The notes below the pieces were generated by a model. The model saw nothing but the letters and a program-made list of their open reading frames with translations. It had not been told where the DNA came from and did no database searches. From the NCBI GenBank assembly GCA_039590215.1, contig JBDHFX010000051.1, positions 1 through 18,274 on the forward strand: a DNA stretch of 18,274 nt, in the 5' to 3' direction. This document shows, piece by piece, positions 1 through 6,260 of the stretch (position 1 is the first letter of the stretch; each line of letters starts with the position of its first letter). Source of the stretch: CAMYLR01 sp039590215. Lineage in GTDB: Bacteria; Gemmatimonadota; Gemmatimonadetes; JACCXV01; JAHWKZ01. The translations under genes and the position numbers were made by a program.

Positions 1-222
1 GAATGGTTCGCGATCGGTGAGGGCTTTCTTCACGTCCTCGACGACGTCGTAACGGTGCTCACACCGTTCGCCGAATCGGCGCAGGAGATCGATGTCGAGA
101 CCGCCCAACGGCTCGAGATCACGACCGCAGAGAACCCCCTCCTACAAGGCACGATCCTCGGCGAGGAGCAGCGGAAGCGACTCGCGAAGCTGCGCCAAGA
201 CATCGTCAAGAAGGCGCTTTAA
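1..222 (+). CDS. atpC: ATP synthase F1 epsilon subunit, C-terminal part (5' end outside window)
   Basis: The reading frame is open from the first base and ends at TAA 220-222, giving 73 residues. The stretch GEGFLHVLDDVVTVLTPFAE followed by SAQEIDVETAQ matches the end of the epsilon beta-sandwich and the start of its C-terminal domain (family pattern: GGFLEV, then VTVL, then AExAEEIDxxxA). Epsilon is the rotor-stalk subunit of F1 that couples to the membrane c-ring and can inhibit ATP hydrolysis. After EIDVE the remaining ~35 residues are basic and end in LRQDIVKKAL; they match the usual two-helix domain only loosely. In most bacteria atpC is last in its operon, which fits the convergent intergenic region that follows. 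The gene faces toward the origin, unlike its left-arm neighbours. The 5' end is missing, so length and start cannot be judged. Confidence 0.85.
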   Translation, partial: EWFAIGEGFLHVLDDVVTVLTPFAESAQEIDVETAQRLEITTAENPLLQGTILGEEQRKRLAKLRQDIVKKAL

Positions 223-250
223 GCCGACCCTGCACGGCCACGGGGGCGGC
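223..250 (+). terminator. Possible weak terminator hairpin after atpC
   Basis: Directly after the atpC stop, GCCGACCC (223-230) can pair with GGGGGCGGC (242-250) as a GC-rich stem with one A/G mismatch and a loop of about 11 nt. No T-run follows, so it is at best a weak or Rho-assisted terminator. The base pairing is visible; the function is inferred from position. Confidence 0.3.
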
Positions 251-251
251 T

Positions 252-270
252 TGTGGATAACTGTGGAAAA
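252..270 (-). promoter_or_regulatory. Pair of adjacent DnaA-box-like 9-mers
   Basis: Positions 252-260 read TGTGGATAA, the exact reverse complement of the consensus DnaA box TTATCCACA. Positions 262-270 read TGTGGAAAA, the reverse complement of the common variant TTTTCCACA. The two lie in the same orientation with one base between them, about one helical turn apart centre to centre. They sit in the non-coding gap between atpC and the bactofilin gene, about 7.5 kb from the candidate oriC. They could be a DnaA titration or regulatory site or an origin sub-region. The sequence match is direct; the role is inferred. Confidence 0.6.
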
Positions 271-307
271 TTGAGGATGGATCTCGGGACCTGTGCTATA
301 AGTGCTT

Positions 308-320
308 GTCTAATATAGAC
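308..320. repeat. Small perfect dyad GTCTA-ATA-TAGAC
   Basis: A 13-bp palindrome with 5-bp arms (308-312 and 316-320) and a 3-base centre lies between the DnaA-box pair and the bactofilin terminator. It could be a protein-binding site or chance; it is AT-rich in a GC-rich neighbourhood. Confidence 0.35.
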
Positions 321-327
321 TTGCAGC

Positions 328-376
328 AAAAGGGGCCGCTTGGGGCAGGTGCAAGCGTATGCACAACCGCGGCCCC
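328..376 (-). terminator. Rho-independent terminator of the parAB-M23-bactofilin operon
   Basis: Read on the minus strand, the bactofilin stop at 388-390 is followed after 11 nt by an 8-bp GC stem: GGGGCCGC and GCGGCCCC, at 376-369 and 339-332. TTTT (331-328) comes straight after the stem. The 29-nt loop holds an inner 5-bp hairpin (GTGCA 349-353 with TGCAC 360-364), so the structure is a two-level stem. On the plus strand no T-run follows, so termination is best supported for the minus-strand operon. The position just after the last gene supports the call. Confidence 0.7.
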
Positions 377-387
377 TCAACCAATTC

Positions 388-843
388 TCATTTCGACAGC
401 GAACGGAGCACTGCTTGGTCGCCTTCGTCGTCCGGTTCTTTAGTCTTTGCGGCGGGCTTGGTGCTCTTCGGACCGACCTTGAGCTTCGCCTCGTCGGCCT
501 CGGTGAACTCCATCTTGCAGTTGCCGGCGAAATAGACACCTGGCTCGATTACGAATGATCGCGTGATGACGTCGCCCTCCAACCGGGCACCCTTTTGCAG
601 CTCCACTTGTTCAGTGCCCATGACCTCGCCCTTGAACCGGCCGGCGATGATCACCTCGCGCCCATACGCTTTGCCCTCCAGCGTGCCGGTTTGCCCAATC
701 ACCAGGGTGTCGCCGACCTCAAGGTCCCCGCGGAATGTGCCGTCGAGCCGCAAGGTGCCTTCCACCCGCGCCGTCCCCTCACAATCCACACCCGTTCCGA
801 GCAGCGAGTTGAGGCCACCGTTTATCGTCTCTCGTTTGGTCAT
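388..843 (-). CDS. Bactofilin (polymer-forming cytoskeletal protein)
   Basis: This is a 151-residue bactofilin, a family that self-assembles without nucleotide into filaments on the inner membrane and positions cell-wall and polarity proteins. The core (about residues 8-110) shows the glycine- and valine-rich periodic pattern of a right-handed beta-helix, for example VEGTLRLDGTFRGDLEVGD, GKAYGREVIIAGRFKGEV and GARLEGDVIT. The tail (about 120-151) is charged and Lys/Pro-rich, as usual. Two ATGs compete. The one at 849 is only 2 nt from a strong AGGAGG (minus strand, 857-852), while the one at 843 has 8 nt spacing, so I chose 843. It is the last gene of the operon, 50 nt after the M23 peptidase, and is followed by a terminator. 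Bactofilin/M23 pairing is known elsewhere (for example the Helicobacter CcmA/Csd shape genes), which suggests a shared role in local cell-wall remodelling. Confidence 0.88.
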   Translation of the reverse strand: MTKRETINGGLNSLLGTGVDCEGTARVEGTLRLDGTFRGDLEVGDTLVIGQTGTLEGKAYGREVIIAGRFKGEVMGTEQVELQKGARLEGDVITRSFVIEPGVYFAGNCKMEFTEADEAKLKVGPKSTKPAAKTKEPDDEGDQAVLRSLSK

Positions 844-893
844 TCTCATTCCCTCCTAGTCGGAAATGGATTCGTCTCTGACGTGGGGGGTGC

Positions 894-1610
894 TCAACGC
901 ATGTACGGGGCCGGATCGATCGGCTCGCCTTGTTTCCGGACCTCGTAGTGCAGATGCGGCGCCGTCGATTGGCCCGTGTTCCCGCTGTAGGCAATCGTCT
1001 GCCCCCGCTCGACCGCCGCTCCAGCGCTAACCAATCGGTTGGCGTTATGCGCGTACATCGTTTCGTATCCATCGTCGTGATCGACGAGAAGGTACTCTCC
1101 CAAAACAGCGTCCGAACCGCTTTCACGGACCGTTCCGCCGGCTGTCACCACAACCGGTGTGTTGCTGGGCACGGCGATATCGACTCCCGAATGGCCCTCG
1201 GTGCTGTCGAACGGTGCGGTGATGAACCCTTTGGTCGCCAACGGCCATCCGGTCGGCGATTGAGGCTCGGCACTGCCCACCGGTAACACTTCAGCCGGTG
1301 GTTCTTCCGCTGCCAATCCCGCCATCGCCCGGATCTGGTCGTAGGCGCGCTCGGTGCGAGCCAGGTTCGTGGCGATATCACTGACCTTGGCGTTTTCTGC
1401 TTGCAGCCGAGCGTTCTCCCGCTCGAGAGCTACCGCTCGGCCGGCCCGCGACGCCACGCGCCCATACGACGCGATCCCAACGAGCGCGAGCACCAATACC
1501 GCACCCAACACCGCGGCCAGGACTCGCAGCCGGCGGTACGACAGCTTGAACTGCCGCACGTTGTGTTCGTCGTGCGGGACAATGAGCAGGGTCAGTTGCT
1601 TGTCCCTCAT
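894..1610 (-). CDS. Membrane-anchored M23 (LytM-type) zinc metallopeptidase
   Basis: The protein has 238 residues. A short basic N-terminus leads into one membrane segment (about 30-48, LAAVLGAVLVLALVGIASYG). A coiled coil follows (about 60-95, ALERENARLQAENAKVSDI), then a Pro/Glu linker and a C-terminal M23 domain (about 125-235). All zinc and catalytic positions are visible: H140 and D144 in EGHSGVDIAVP, H188 in MYAHN, and H219/H221 in the HLHYE motif. Active M23 enzymes cut peptidoglycan peptide cross-links, so this should be a periplasmic endopeptidase tethered to the inner membrane. It overlaps the parB stop by 4 nt (ATGA, 1607-1610), so it is translationally coupled to the partition genes, and it precedes a bactofilin. 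Intact active-site residues argue against a degenerate EnvC/NlpD-like activator. Confidence 0.88.
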   Translation of the reverse strand: MRDKQLTLLIVPHDEHNVRQFKLSYRRLRVLAAVLGAVLVLALVGIASYGRVASRAGRAVALERENARLQAENAKVSDIATNLARTERAYDQIRAMAGLAAEEPPAEVLPVGSAEPQSPTGWPLATKGFITAPFDSTEGHSGVDIAVPSNTPVVVTAGGTVRESGSDAVLGEYLLVDHDDGYETMYAHNANRLVSAGAAVERGQTIAYSGNTGQSTAPHLHYEVRKQGEPIDPAPYMR

Positions 1611-2494
1611 GCCGGTTTGGCGCCAAGTCTTTCGACCAGCCGGTGCAAGTCATCCAGCGAGTAAAACGCGACCTCGATTCTCCCTTTGCCTTCCTTCTCC
1701 AGGTGGATCTTGACCCGCGTCCCGAGCTGTCGCTGGAGCTCTTCCTCGAGCCGCGTGCGCTCCGCGGCGTCGCTCTCCGCGGCCCGCTTGCCCGCCGCCC
1801 GTTTGCTACCCGCAGCCCTGCCCTCGCGCTTCACGATCCGCTCGACCTGTCGCACCGAATACCCACCCTTGGCTGCCTTTCGGGCCAGCGGAACGATGCG
1901 CCGACGGTCCTTTACCCCAAGCAGGGCCCGACCGTGTCCGGCCGAGAGCGCGCCCTCTTTGATCATCGACTGCACTGCATCCGGCAGCTCCAGCAGCCTC
2001 AGGGCGTTCGTAACCGCCGGCCGGCTGCGGCCAACCTGTTCGCCTACCTGCGCCTGGGTCACGCCGAACTCGGACATGAGCCGTTCGTAGCCAATGGCCT
2101 CTTCGATCGCGTCGAGGTCCTCACGCTGGAGGTTCTCGATCAGCGCAATCTCCAACAACTCTCGATCGCCGACATCGCGAACGATCACCGGGACCGCCGA
2201 GAGACCAGCTTGCCGCGCGGCGCGCAGTCGCCGCTCTCCCGACACCAACATGTAGTCGCCCTCGGCTCTTGGTGTGACGATCAGCGGCTGAAGCACACCC
2301 TTGCGACCGATTGACTCCGCCAGCTCGGCGATCGAAGCGTCATCGAATGTCTGTCGCGGCTGGTAGCGGTTGGGCACGATCCGACCGACGTCGACCTCCA
2401 GCGTGCCGCCAAGCTGTTCGGCGCGTGTCGCCTCCAGGGCCGACTCCCCGAGGAGAGCTCCAAGCCCCTTGCCCAATCGTCGCTGCTGGGTCAT
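1607..2494 (-). CDS. parB: Chromosome-partitioning protein ParB (parS-binding CTPase clamp)
   Basis: This is a 295-residue ParB, which binds parS, loads as a CTP-dependent sliding clamp and stimulates ParA. The N-terminus RRLGKGLGALLG is the usual basic ParA-interacting segment. The CTP-binding region has LQPLIV, GERRLRAARQAGL (86-98) and ENLQRED (120-126). A helix-turn-helix lies near 144-170 (GVTQAQVGEQVGRSRPAV). A basic Ala-rich linker (about 220-240) leads to the C-terminal dimerisation domain. The ATG overlaps the parA stop (ATGA, 2491-2494) and the TGA overlaps the M23 start. Length and motifs are ordinary for a chromosomal ParB. A good parS lies about 0.85 kb away, within parA. Confidence 0.96.
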   Translation of the reverse strand: MTQQRRLGKGLGALLGESALEATRAEQLGGTLEVDVGRIVPNRYQPRQTFDDASIAELAESIGRKGVLQPLIVTPRAEGDYMLVSGERRLRAARQAGLSAVPVIVRDVGDRELLEIALIENLQREDLDAIEEAIGYERLMSEFGVTQAQVGEQVGRSRPAVTNALRLLELPDAVQSMIKEGALSAGHGRALLGVKDRRRIVPLARKAAKGGYSVRQVERIVKREGRAAGSKRAAGKRAAESDAAERTRLEEELQRQLGTRVKIHLEKEGKGRIEVAFYSLDDLHRLVERLGAKPA

Positions 2495-3477
2495 CGCGCG
2501 ATCAACTCCTCTGCGAGTTTCATGTAGCTCTCCGCGCCGACCGACAGAATGTCATAGAGGATAACCGGCTTGCCGAAGCTCGGTGCCTCCGACAGCCGGA
2601 CGTTACGAGGGATGACAGTATCGTACACGCTTTCACCGAAGTACTCAACCGCCTCATCTTGAACCTGTCGTGCCAGGTTTAACCGCGAGTCGTACATCGT
2701 CAGCAGCACGCCCTCGATCGTGAGATTCCGGTTTAGCCGCTTCTGAACGATGCGGATCGTCCCCAATAATTGCGACAACCCCTCCAGCGCGTAGTACTCA
2801 CACTGGATGGGGATCAACACCGAATCGACCGCCGTCAGCGCGTTCACCGTCAGCAGCCCGAGCGACGGCGGACAATCGACGAAGATGAATTCGTACTCGG
2901 CCCGTAAGTCGGTTAGTGCATCTCTCAGCCGATGCTCGCGACCGATCGCGCTAACCAGCTCTACCTCGGCGCCAAACAGATCAACCGTGGCGGGCACCAC
3001 GTCGAGGTACTCCATTGAGGTCTGAACCACCACGTCTCGCAGTGCTGCGTCGTTGACGATTACGTCATAGACGCTTGAAGCGAGGGCCTCCTTGGCGATG
3101 CCAAGACCGCTCGAGGCGTTGCCCTGGGGATCGAGGTCGACCAACAGCGTGCGTCTCTCGGCCACCGCCAACGAGGCGGCGAGGTTGACGGCCGTTGTCG
3201 TTTTGCCGACCCCACCCTTCTGGTTGGCGATCGCGATCAGGCGGGCGGTGCGATTCTGCGGTTCGACCCCGCTCGGGGTCTCAGCGGCCCGAGTGGTGTC
3301 GGGAGGGGTGGGGGTCGGCTCTTCGGCCGCCACGGATGACGTTTCACGTGAAACATCCGCTCGTGTATCGGCCCTGGTCACGGGCGGATCGTCCGCGAAT
3401 GCCCGGTCTAACTCCTCCTCCAACCGGGCTCGCGCTTGCTCCGCGCTCGGTGGCCGGTCGTTTGTAGCGCGACTCAT
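2491..3477 (-). CDS. parA: Chromosome-partitioning ATPase ParA with long N-terminal extension
   Basis: The protein has 328 residues. The ParA ATPase starts near residue 78. It has the deviant Walker A KGGVGKTT (87-94), the A' motif LLVDLDPQGN (111-120), and Walker B FIFVDCPPS with D201. ParA binds DNA non-specifically as an ATP dimer and moves ParB-parS complexes. The first ~77 residues are an acidic, Pro/Thr-rich, probably disordered extension that most chromosomal ParA/Soj proteins lack or have shorter. It contains VSRET (42-46), the translation of the embedded parS site. The start is ATG 3477; no other ATG or GTG between it and the ATPase core is clearly better. It is the first gene of its operon and overlaps parB by 4 nt. 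The extension could be a membrane or partner tether, or simply the price of hosting parS. Confidence 0.95.
   Translation of the reverse strand: MSRATNDRPPSAEQARARLEEELDRAFADDPPVTRADTRADVSRETSSVAAEEPTPTPPDTTRAAETPSGVEPQNRTARLIAIANQKGGVGKTTTAVNLAASLAVAERRTLLVDLDPQGNASSGLGIAKEALASSVYDVIVNDAALRDVVVQTSMEYLDVVPATVDLFGAEVELVSAIGREHRLRDALTDLRAEYEFIFVDCPPSLGLLTVNALTAVDSVLIPIQCEYYALEGLSQLLGTIRIVQKRLNRNLTIEGVLLTMYDSRLNLARQVQDEAVEYFGESVYDTVIPRNVRLSEAPSFGKPVILYDILSVGAESYMKLAEELIAR
3340..3355. promoter_or_regulatory. parS centromere site inside parA
   Basis: Positions 3341-3354 are the perfect palindrome GTTTCACGTGAAAC. The 16-mer 3340-3355 matches the widespread parS consensus TGTTTCACGTGAAACA at 15 of 16 bases (C instead of T first). 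Read on the minus strand within parA it encodes VSRET, a known hallmark of parS sites embedded in coding sequence. It lies about 4.5 kb from the dnaA-dnaN gap, the expected origin-proximal place. I saw no second full parS in the window. Confidence 0.95.
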
Positions 3478-3604
3478 CGATATTCCGCCCCGGCACCAGA
3501 TCTATGGTAGGCCGGAGTAATGGTTCGGTGTCGTACTATCCCTTGATTGCAGGCGTTGCCCATCTCCAAAACCAATCTGTCCCCGGCTCGGTCTCGACGC
3601 AACC
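3478..3604. other. Intergenic gap between yidC and parA
   Basis: This 127-bp gap must hold the end of the rpmH-yidC transcript and probably a parA promoter. I find no convincing hairpin with a T-run and no good -35/-10 pair. On the minus strand, ACGACA lies 19 bp before TACCAT just upstream of parA, which is too weak to call. The start of parA has only a poor ribosome-binding sequence (GGCGG). Confidence 0.5.
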
Positions 3605-5257
3605 TCACCCTGTCGCCGCCGCGGCCGCGTCACCATCCATATCACCCATACTATGCTTTAACCACCATTGCTGTACAAATGTCAGCAAATTTGACAGGGC
3701 GTAGTAGAGCACTAGCCCCGCCGCCAAGTTCAGGAATACAAAGGTCAGCACGATCGGCATCACGTATGTCATGGCGGCCATCTTCGGGTCGGTCGTGGTC
3801 ATCTTCGACGAGGCGTAGATCGTGGCTCCCATGAAAACTGGAAGGATGTATAGCGGATCCGGTTGAGAGAGATCCCCCAACCACAAAAACGGTTGGCCCC
3901 GGAACTCGATCGTCGCCTGGAACACGAAGAACAGCGCGAACAGAATTGGCATCGGGATCAAGTTCGGCAAGCAACCACCCAGCGGGTTGACCTTCTTCTC
4001 CTTATAGAGCGCCATCGTCTCTTGCTGCATCTTCTGCGGATCCGCCTTGTACTGCTCCTTGATCCGCTGAAGCTCGGGTTGCAGCCCCTGCATCGCCCGG
4101 ATCGAGCGATAGGACTTGGTCGTCAAGGGCCAAGTGATCACTCGGACCAACAACGCAAACACCATCAAGACAAGGCCGTAGCTGGGAATAAACTGATGCA
4201 GCCAGAGCATGATGCTCACGCACAGCTTGGCAAATGGGGTGATCATCCAGCGGATCCCGGACCACCCGTACTGGTTCACGTCGTCCAGGCCCTCATTGAG
4301 GCGTGACAACCGCTGGTACTCCTGCGGCCCCAGATACAACCGATAGCTCGCTCGCCCGCCCCGGATCTGCGACCCCACTGCCACGTCGACCCGGGGCAAG
4401 CTGTCGCTGGCATCTCCCCCCATGGTCGCAGCGCTCAGCGGCTCGGCCTCCGAGGCCGCCATCAGGACGACCAGGAAGTACTTGTTCCGAATCCCCGCCC
4501 AATCGACATCGCCCGCCAGCGCGAGCGCCTCGCCCTCGTCGACCTCCTTTGCCTGCCGGCTAACGATCTCCCCGTCGACCCGTGCCACCGCCCGAAGTTG
4601 GCCGTAGTCATCACGCCGGTTCTTCTCGTTCGACTCCAACCTCGGGCCAAGGCTCGTCACCAAGACCCCGTTGGCCCGGGAGCCAAAATCCAGCTCGTAA
4701 TCGATCACATATCCGGACGGGTCGAAGCGGTAGGTCTGAGTCACGGCGCGTTCCCCCGATCGGTACTCGAGGGTCAGGTCCCTGGGGGGGTCACCGGCAG
4801 CCAGTTGGATGAGCGTATCGCTAGCCGCGAATCGGTAATCGCTCAACGCCAGACGATCCGTGCCCAGATCCGCTGCGCGCCGCAGGAAGCTCGCCGCCTC
4901 GGGAACCAGCTGGACCGGCCCAGGGTTGGTGAAGGAGGGGTAGCGGCTGAGCTCGATCGCCTTCATCGAGCCCCCCTGGGGGTCGATCACCGCGCGATAC
5001 AGGGGTGTCTCAACGATCACTGGCGTGGGGAGCGGTTCGCCAGCCAGCAATTCATTATCGATCGCCTGTGGTGCCTGCGGAAGCGTGGGGGGCGCCTGGG
5101 CCTGGATCGGTGGCGGCGGCGCGGCCGCTTCGGCCGGTATCTCTTCGGCCGGGGGTGCCTCCTCGGGCGGTGTCAGTCGAGAGTACCACCACTGGGAAAA
5201 GGCCAAGACCACGGCCATCAGCAGGAACGCGAGCAGAACTCGTCGTTGGTCGTTCAC
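3605..5257 (-). CDS. yidC: Membrane protein insertase YidC, diderm type
   Basis: The protein has 550 residues. An N-terminal membrane segment (about 7-24) is followed by a Pro/Ala/Glu-rich linker (30-65). A periplasmic beta-sandwich domain (about 70-330) comes next, then the conserved 60-kDa insertase core (about 340-535). The core contains YGLVLMVFALLVRVITWPL with R372, the likely equivalent of the groove arginine of E. coli and Bacillus YidC. It also has the cytoplasmic helical hairpin around LQPELQRIKEQYKADPQKM and four further hydrophobic segments. YidC inserts and folds inner-membrane proteins alone or with SecYEG. The large periplasmic domain is the Gram-negative form. The start is GTG 5257, overlapping the yidD stop as GTGA (5254-5257). 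The tail after the last membrane segment is short and Ala-rich. Confidence 0.97.
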   Translation of the reverse strand: MNDQRRVLLAFLLMAVVLAFSQWWYSRLTPPEEAPPAEEIPAEAAAPPPPIQAQAPPTLPQAPQAIDNELLAGEPLPTPVIVETPLYRAVIDPQGGSMKAIELSRYPSFTNPGPVQLVPEAASFLRRAADLGTDRLALSDYRFAASDTLIQLAAGDPPRDLTLEYRSGERAVTQTYRFDPSGYVIDYELDFGSRANGVLVTSLGPRLESNEKNRRDDYGQLRAVARVDGEIVSRQAKEVDEGEALALAGDVDWAGIRNKYFLVVLMAASEAEPLSAATMGGDASDSLPRVDVAVGSQIRGGRASYRLYLGPQEYQRLSRLNEGLDDVNQYGWSGIRWMITPFAKLCVSIMLWLHQFIPSYGLVLMVFALLVRVITWPLTTKSYRSIRAMQGLQPELQRIKEQYKADPQKMQQETMALYKEKKVNPLGGCLPNLIPMPILFALFFVFQATIEFRGQPFLWLGDLSQPDPLYILPVFMGATIYASSKMTTTDPKMAAMTYVMPIVLTFVFLNLAAGLVLYYALSNLLTFVQQWWLKHSMGDMDGDAAAAATG

Positions 5258-5487
5258 CGGCGGCCCTCTTCATTGCAACGCCGCGGCACCGGATCGACCC
5301 CACCGGGCCGCCACGGATGACACCTGATCAACCGGCGCGCTGCCAGCCAGGTGCCGCGGGCGACGCCATGGATCTCGATCGCTTCAATCGCGTACGCTGA
5401 GCAGGTGGGGTGGTAACGGCACGACGCCGGCGTCCACGCGGACAGCACTTGATAAGCCCGTATCGGCAATACTACCAACGACTTCAC
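5254..5487 (-). CDS. yidD: Membrane protein insertion efficiency factor YidD
   Basis: This 77-residue protein has the YidD signature CRYHPTCSAYAIEAIEIHG (about 23-41) and ARRLIRCHPWRPGGVDPVP (about 50-68), including the three conserved cysteines. YidD is a small amphipathic inner-membrane-associated protein that aids YidC-dependent insertion; its exact mechanism is not settled. The start is GTG 5487, overlapping rnpA by 4 nt (GTGA, 5484-5487), and its TGA overlaps the yidC start in the same way. The order rpmH-rnpA-yidD-yidC is the standard one. Confidence 0.95.
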   Translation of the reverse strand: MKSLVVLPIRAYQVLSAWTPASCRYHPTCSAYAIEAIEIHGVARGTWLAARRLIRCHPWRPGGVDPVPRRCNEEGRR

Positions 5488-5837
5488 GGTTGCTCTCCGA
5501 TATCCCCGAGCAGCTCCATCAATGCGGCCTCCAACCCCTTGAAATCGAGCTCATAAGCCGCCGGCCGAGCGCGTACGAGGTAGTCTCGCGCCAACGGATC
5601 GGCGAGCACGCTGGCCCGCATCAACTCCTTGAGCCGACGCCGCAGACGGTTCCGCTGAACGGCTGTGTGCCCGAATTTCGGGGTGATACACGTCCCGCGG
5701 GAACGATCCTCGGTAGCCGGCCGCCAGAACAACTCCAGCGCCTCGCCTCGCACGCGCTGGCCTCCCAGCAACGACAGGATCTCGCGACGCGTGGTAATCC
5801 GACGAACCCGCGGGATCTGGCCCACCAAGTTCCCCAC
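5484..5837 (-). CDS. rnpA: Ribonuclease P protein component
   Basis: This 117-residue basic protein is the protein subunit of RNase P, which helps the catalytic RNA bind and cleave the 5' leader of pre-tRNA. The family core runs from RITTRREILSLLGGQRVRG to the RNR motif AVQRNRLRRRLKELMR (about 59-74), with an RxYLVRARPAA strand after it (about 84-94). The start is GTG 5837, 24 nt after the rpmH stop; no strong ribosome-binding site is visible, so coupling to rpmH is likely. Sequence identity in this family is low, but the RNR motif, the size and the rpmH neighbour make the call firm. Confidence 0.94.
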   Translation of the reverse strand: MGNLVGQIPRVRRITTRREILSLLGGQRVRGEALELFWRPATEDRSRGTCITPKFGHTAVQRNRLRRRLKELMRASVLADPLARDYLVRARPAAYELDFKGLEAALMELLGDIGEQP

Positions 5838-5861
5838 GCTGTGAAGGATTCTTGACGCCGC

Positions 5862-6023
5862 CTAGCGCCGTTTCCGGCCGAACTCCGCTGAAACGCTGAG
5901 CTTGGCGCGACCTCTCCGGCGCCGCCGGGCGAGGATCTTGCGACCGTTTCGCGACTTCATGCGGGCGCGAAAACCGTGCTTATTGCGACGCTTTCTGCGG
6001 CTTGGCTGATACGTTCGCTTCAT
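5862..6023 (-). CDS. rpmH: 50S ribosomal protein L34
   Basis: This 53-residue, highly basic protein reads MKRTYQPSRRKRRNKHGFR, then ARMKSRNGRKILARRRRRGR, then AKLSVSAEFGRKRR. The first 35 residues follow the L34 consensus closely (KRTYQPS, HGFRARM, NGRKVLxxRRxKGR). L34 is a small late-assembling component of the large ribosomal subunit. The start is ATG 6023 with GAGG (6036-6033) 9 nt upstream. The C-terminus is about seven residues longer than the common 44-46-residue form. It heads the operon rpmH-rnpA-yidD-yidC and has a good promoter 63 nt upstream. Confidence 0.97.
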   Translation of the reverse strand: MKRTYQPSRRKRRNKHGFRARMKSRNGRKILARRRRRGRAKLSVSAEFGRKRR

Positions 6024-6086
6024 AGGAATTCGCCTCGAAATGGCAACCGCATGGGCGGTCGCGATGAATCGTGAAAACGGCCAGCA

Positions 6087-6114
6087 AATATAGATGGCTG
6101 TTGGAAAGCGTCAA
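6087..6114 (-). promoter_or_regulatory. Sigma70-type promoter of rpmH
   Basis: On the minus strand, TTGACG (6114-6109) and TATATT (6092-6087) are separated by 16 bp; each hexamer matches the consensus at 5 of 6 positions. Transcription would start near 6080, giving a leader of about 57 nt before rpmH. Confidence 0.75.
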
Positions 6115-6117
6115 CAG
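6098..6117. repeat. Inverted repeat over the rpmH -35 element
   Basis: CTGTTG (6098-6103) and CAACAG (6112-6117) form 6-bp arms 8 bp apart. The right arm overlaps the rpmH -35 hexamer. It could be an operator that occludes the promoter, but arms of this length can arise by chance. Confidence 0.4.
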
Positions 6118-6126
6118 AAACTCCCA

Positions 6127-6146
6127 ACGCCAAAAGACGCCAAAAG
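6127..6146. repeat. Tandem 10-bp direct repeat ACGCCAAAAG x2
   Basis: Two exact, adjacent copies (6127-6136 and 6137-6146) sit just upstream of the dnaA -35 hexamer and upstream of the rpmH promoter. The period is close to one helical turn, so both copies face the same side of the DNA. This suits a regulator-binding or bent A-tract element; the function is inferred. Confidence 0.5.
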
Positions 6147-6162
6147 TTTTTTCTCGTTTCGG

Positions 6163-6191
6163 TTGACACTCGACATGCTCCCGGCTACTAT
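6163..6191 (+). promoter_or_regulatory. Sigma70-type promoter of dnaA
   Basis: TTGACA (6163-6168, perfect -35) and TACTAT (6186-6191, 5 of 6 matches) are separated by 17 bp. Transcription would start near 6198, leaving a leader of about 63 nt. No close DnaA box overlaps this promoter, so autorepression by DnaA is not evident from the sequence. Confidence 0.85.
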
Positions 6192-6260
6192 GAAAATCCT
6201 CTCGACGCCGCGGCAATTGTTGTTTCATACATTCCTTCCAATTCCAGCTGAGCGGAGACG

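Noticed and set aside
332..376. Two-level GC hairpin considered as a structured RNA gene (SRP RNA, riboswitch or tRNA-like)
   Set aside because: It lacks the SRP GGAAG/AGCAG elements, tRNA arms and any riboswitch core I recognise; the T-run on the minus strand right after bactofilin makes a terminator the better reading.
782..790. CAATCCACA resembling a DnaA box in the bactofilin gene
   Set aside because: Two mismatches at the first two positions and a location inside coding sequence; no second box nearby.
4598..5320. Plus-strand open frames opposite yidC (up to 240 codons) and opposite parB (1643-2314)
   Set aside because: Both lie wholly against well-supported genes, are rich in Arg/Gly/Pro and show no family motif.
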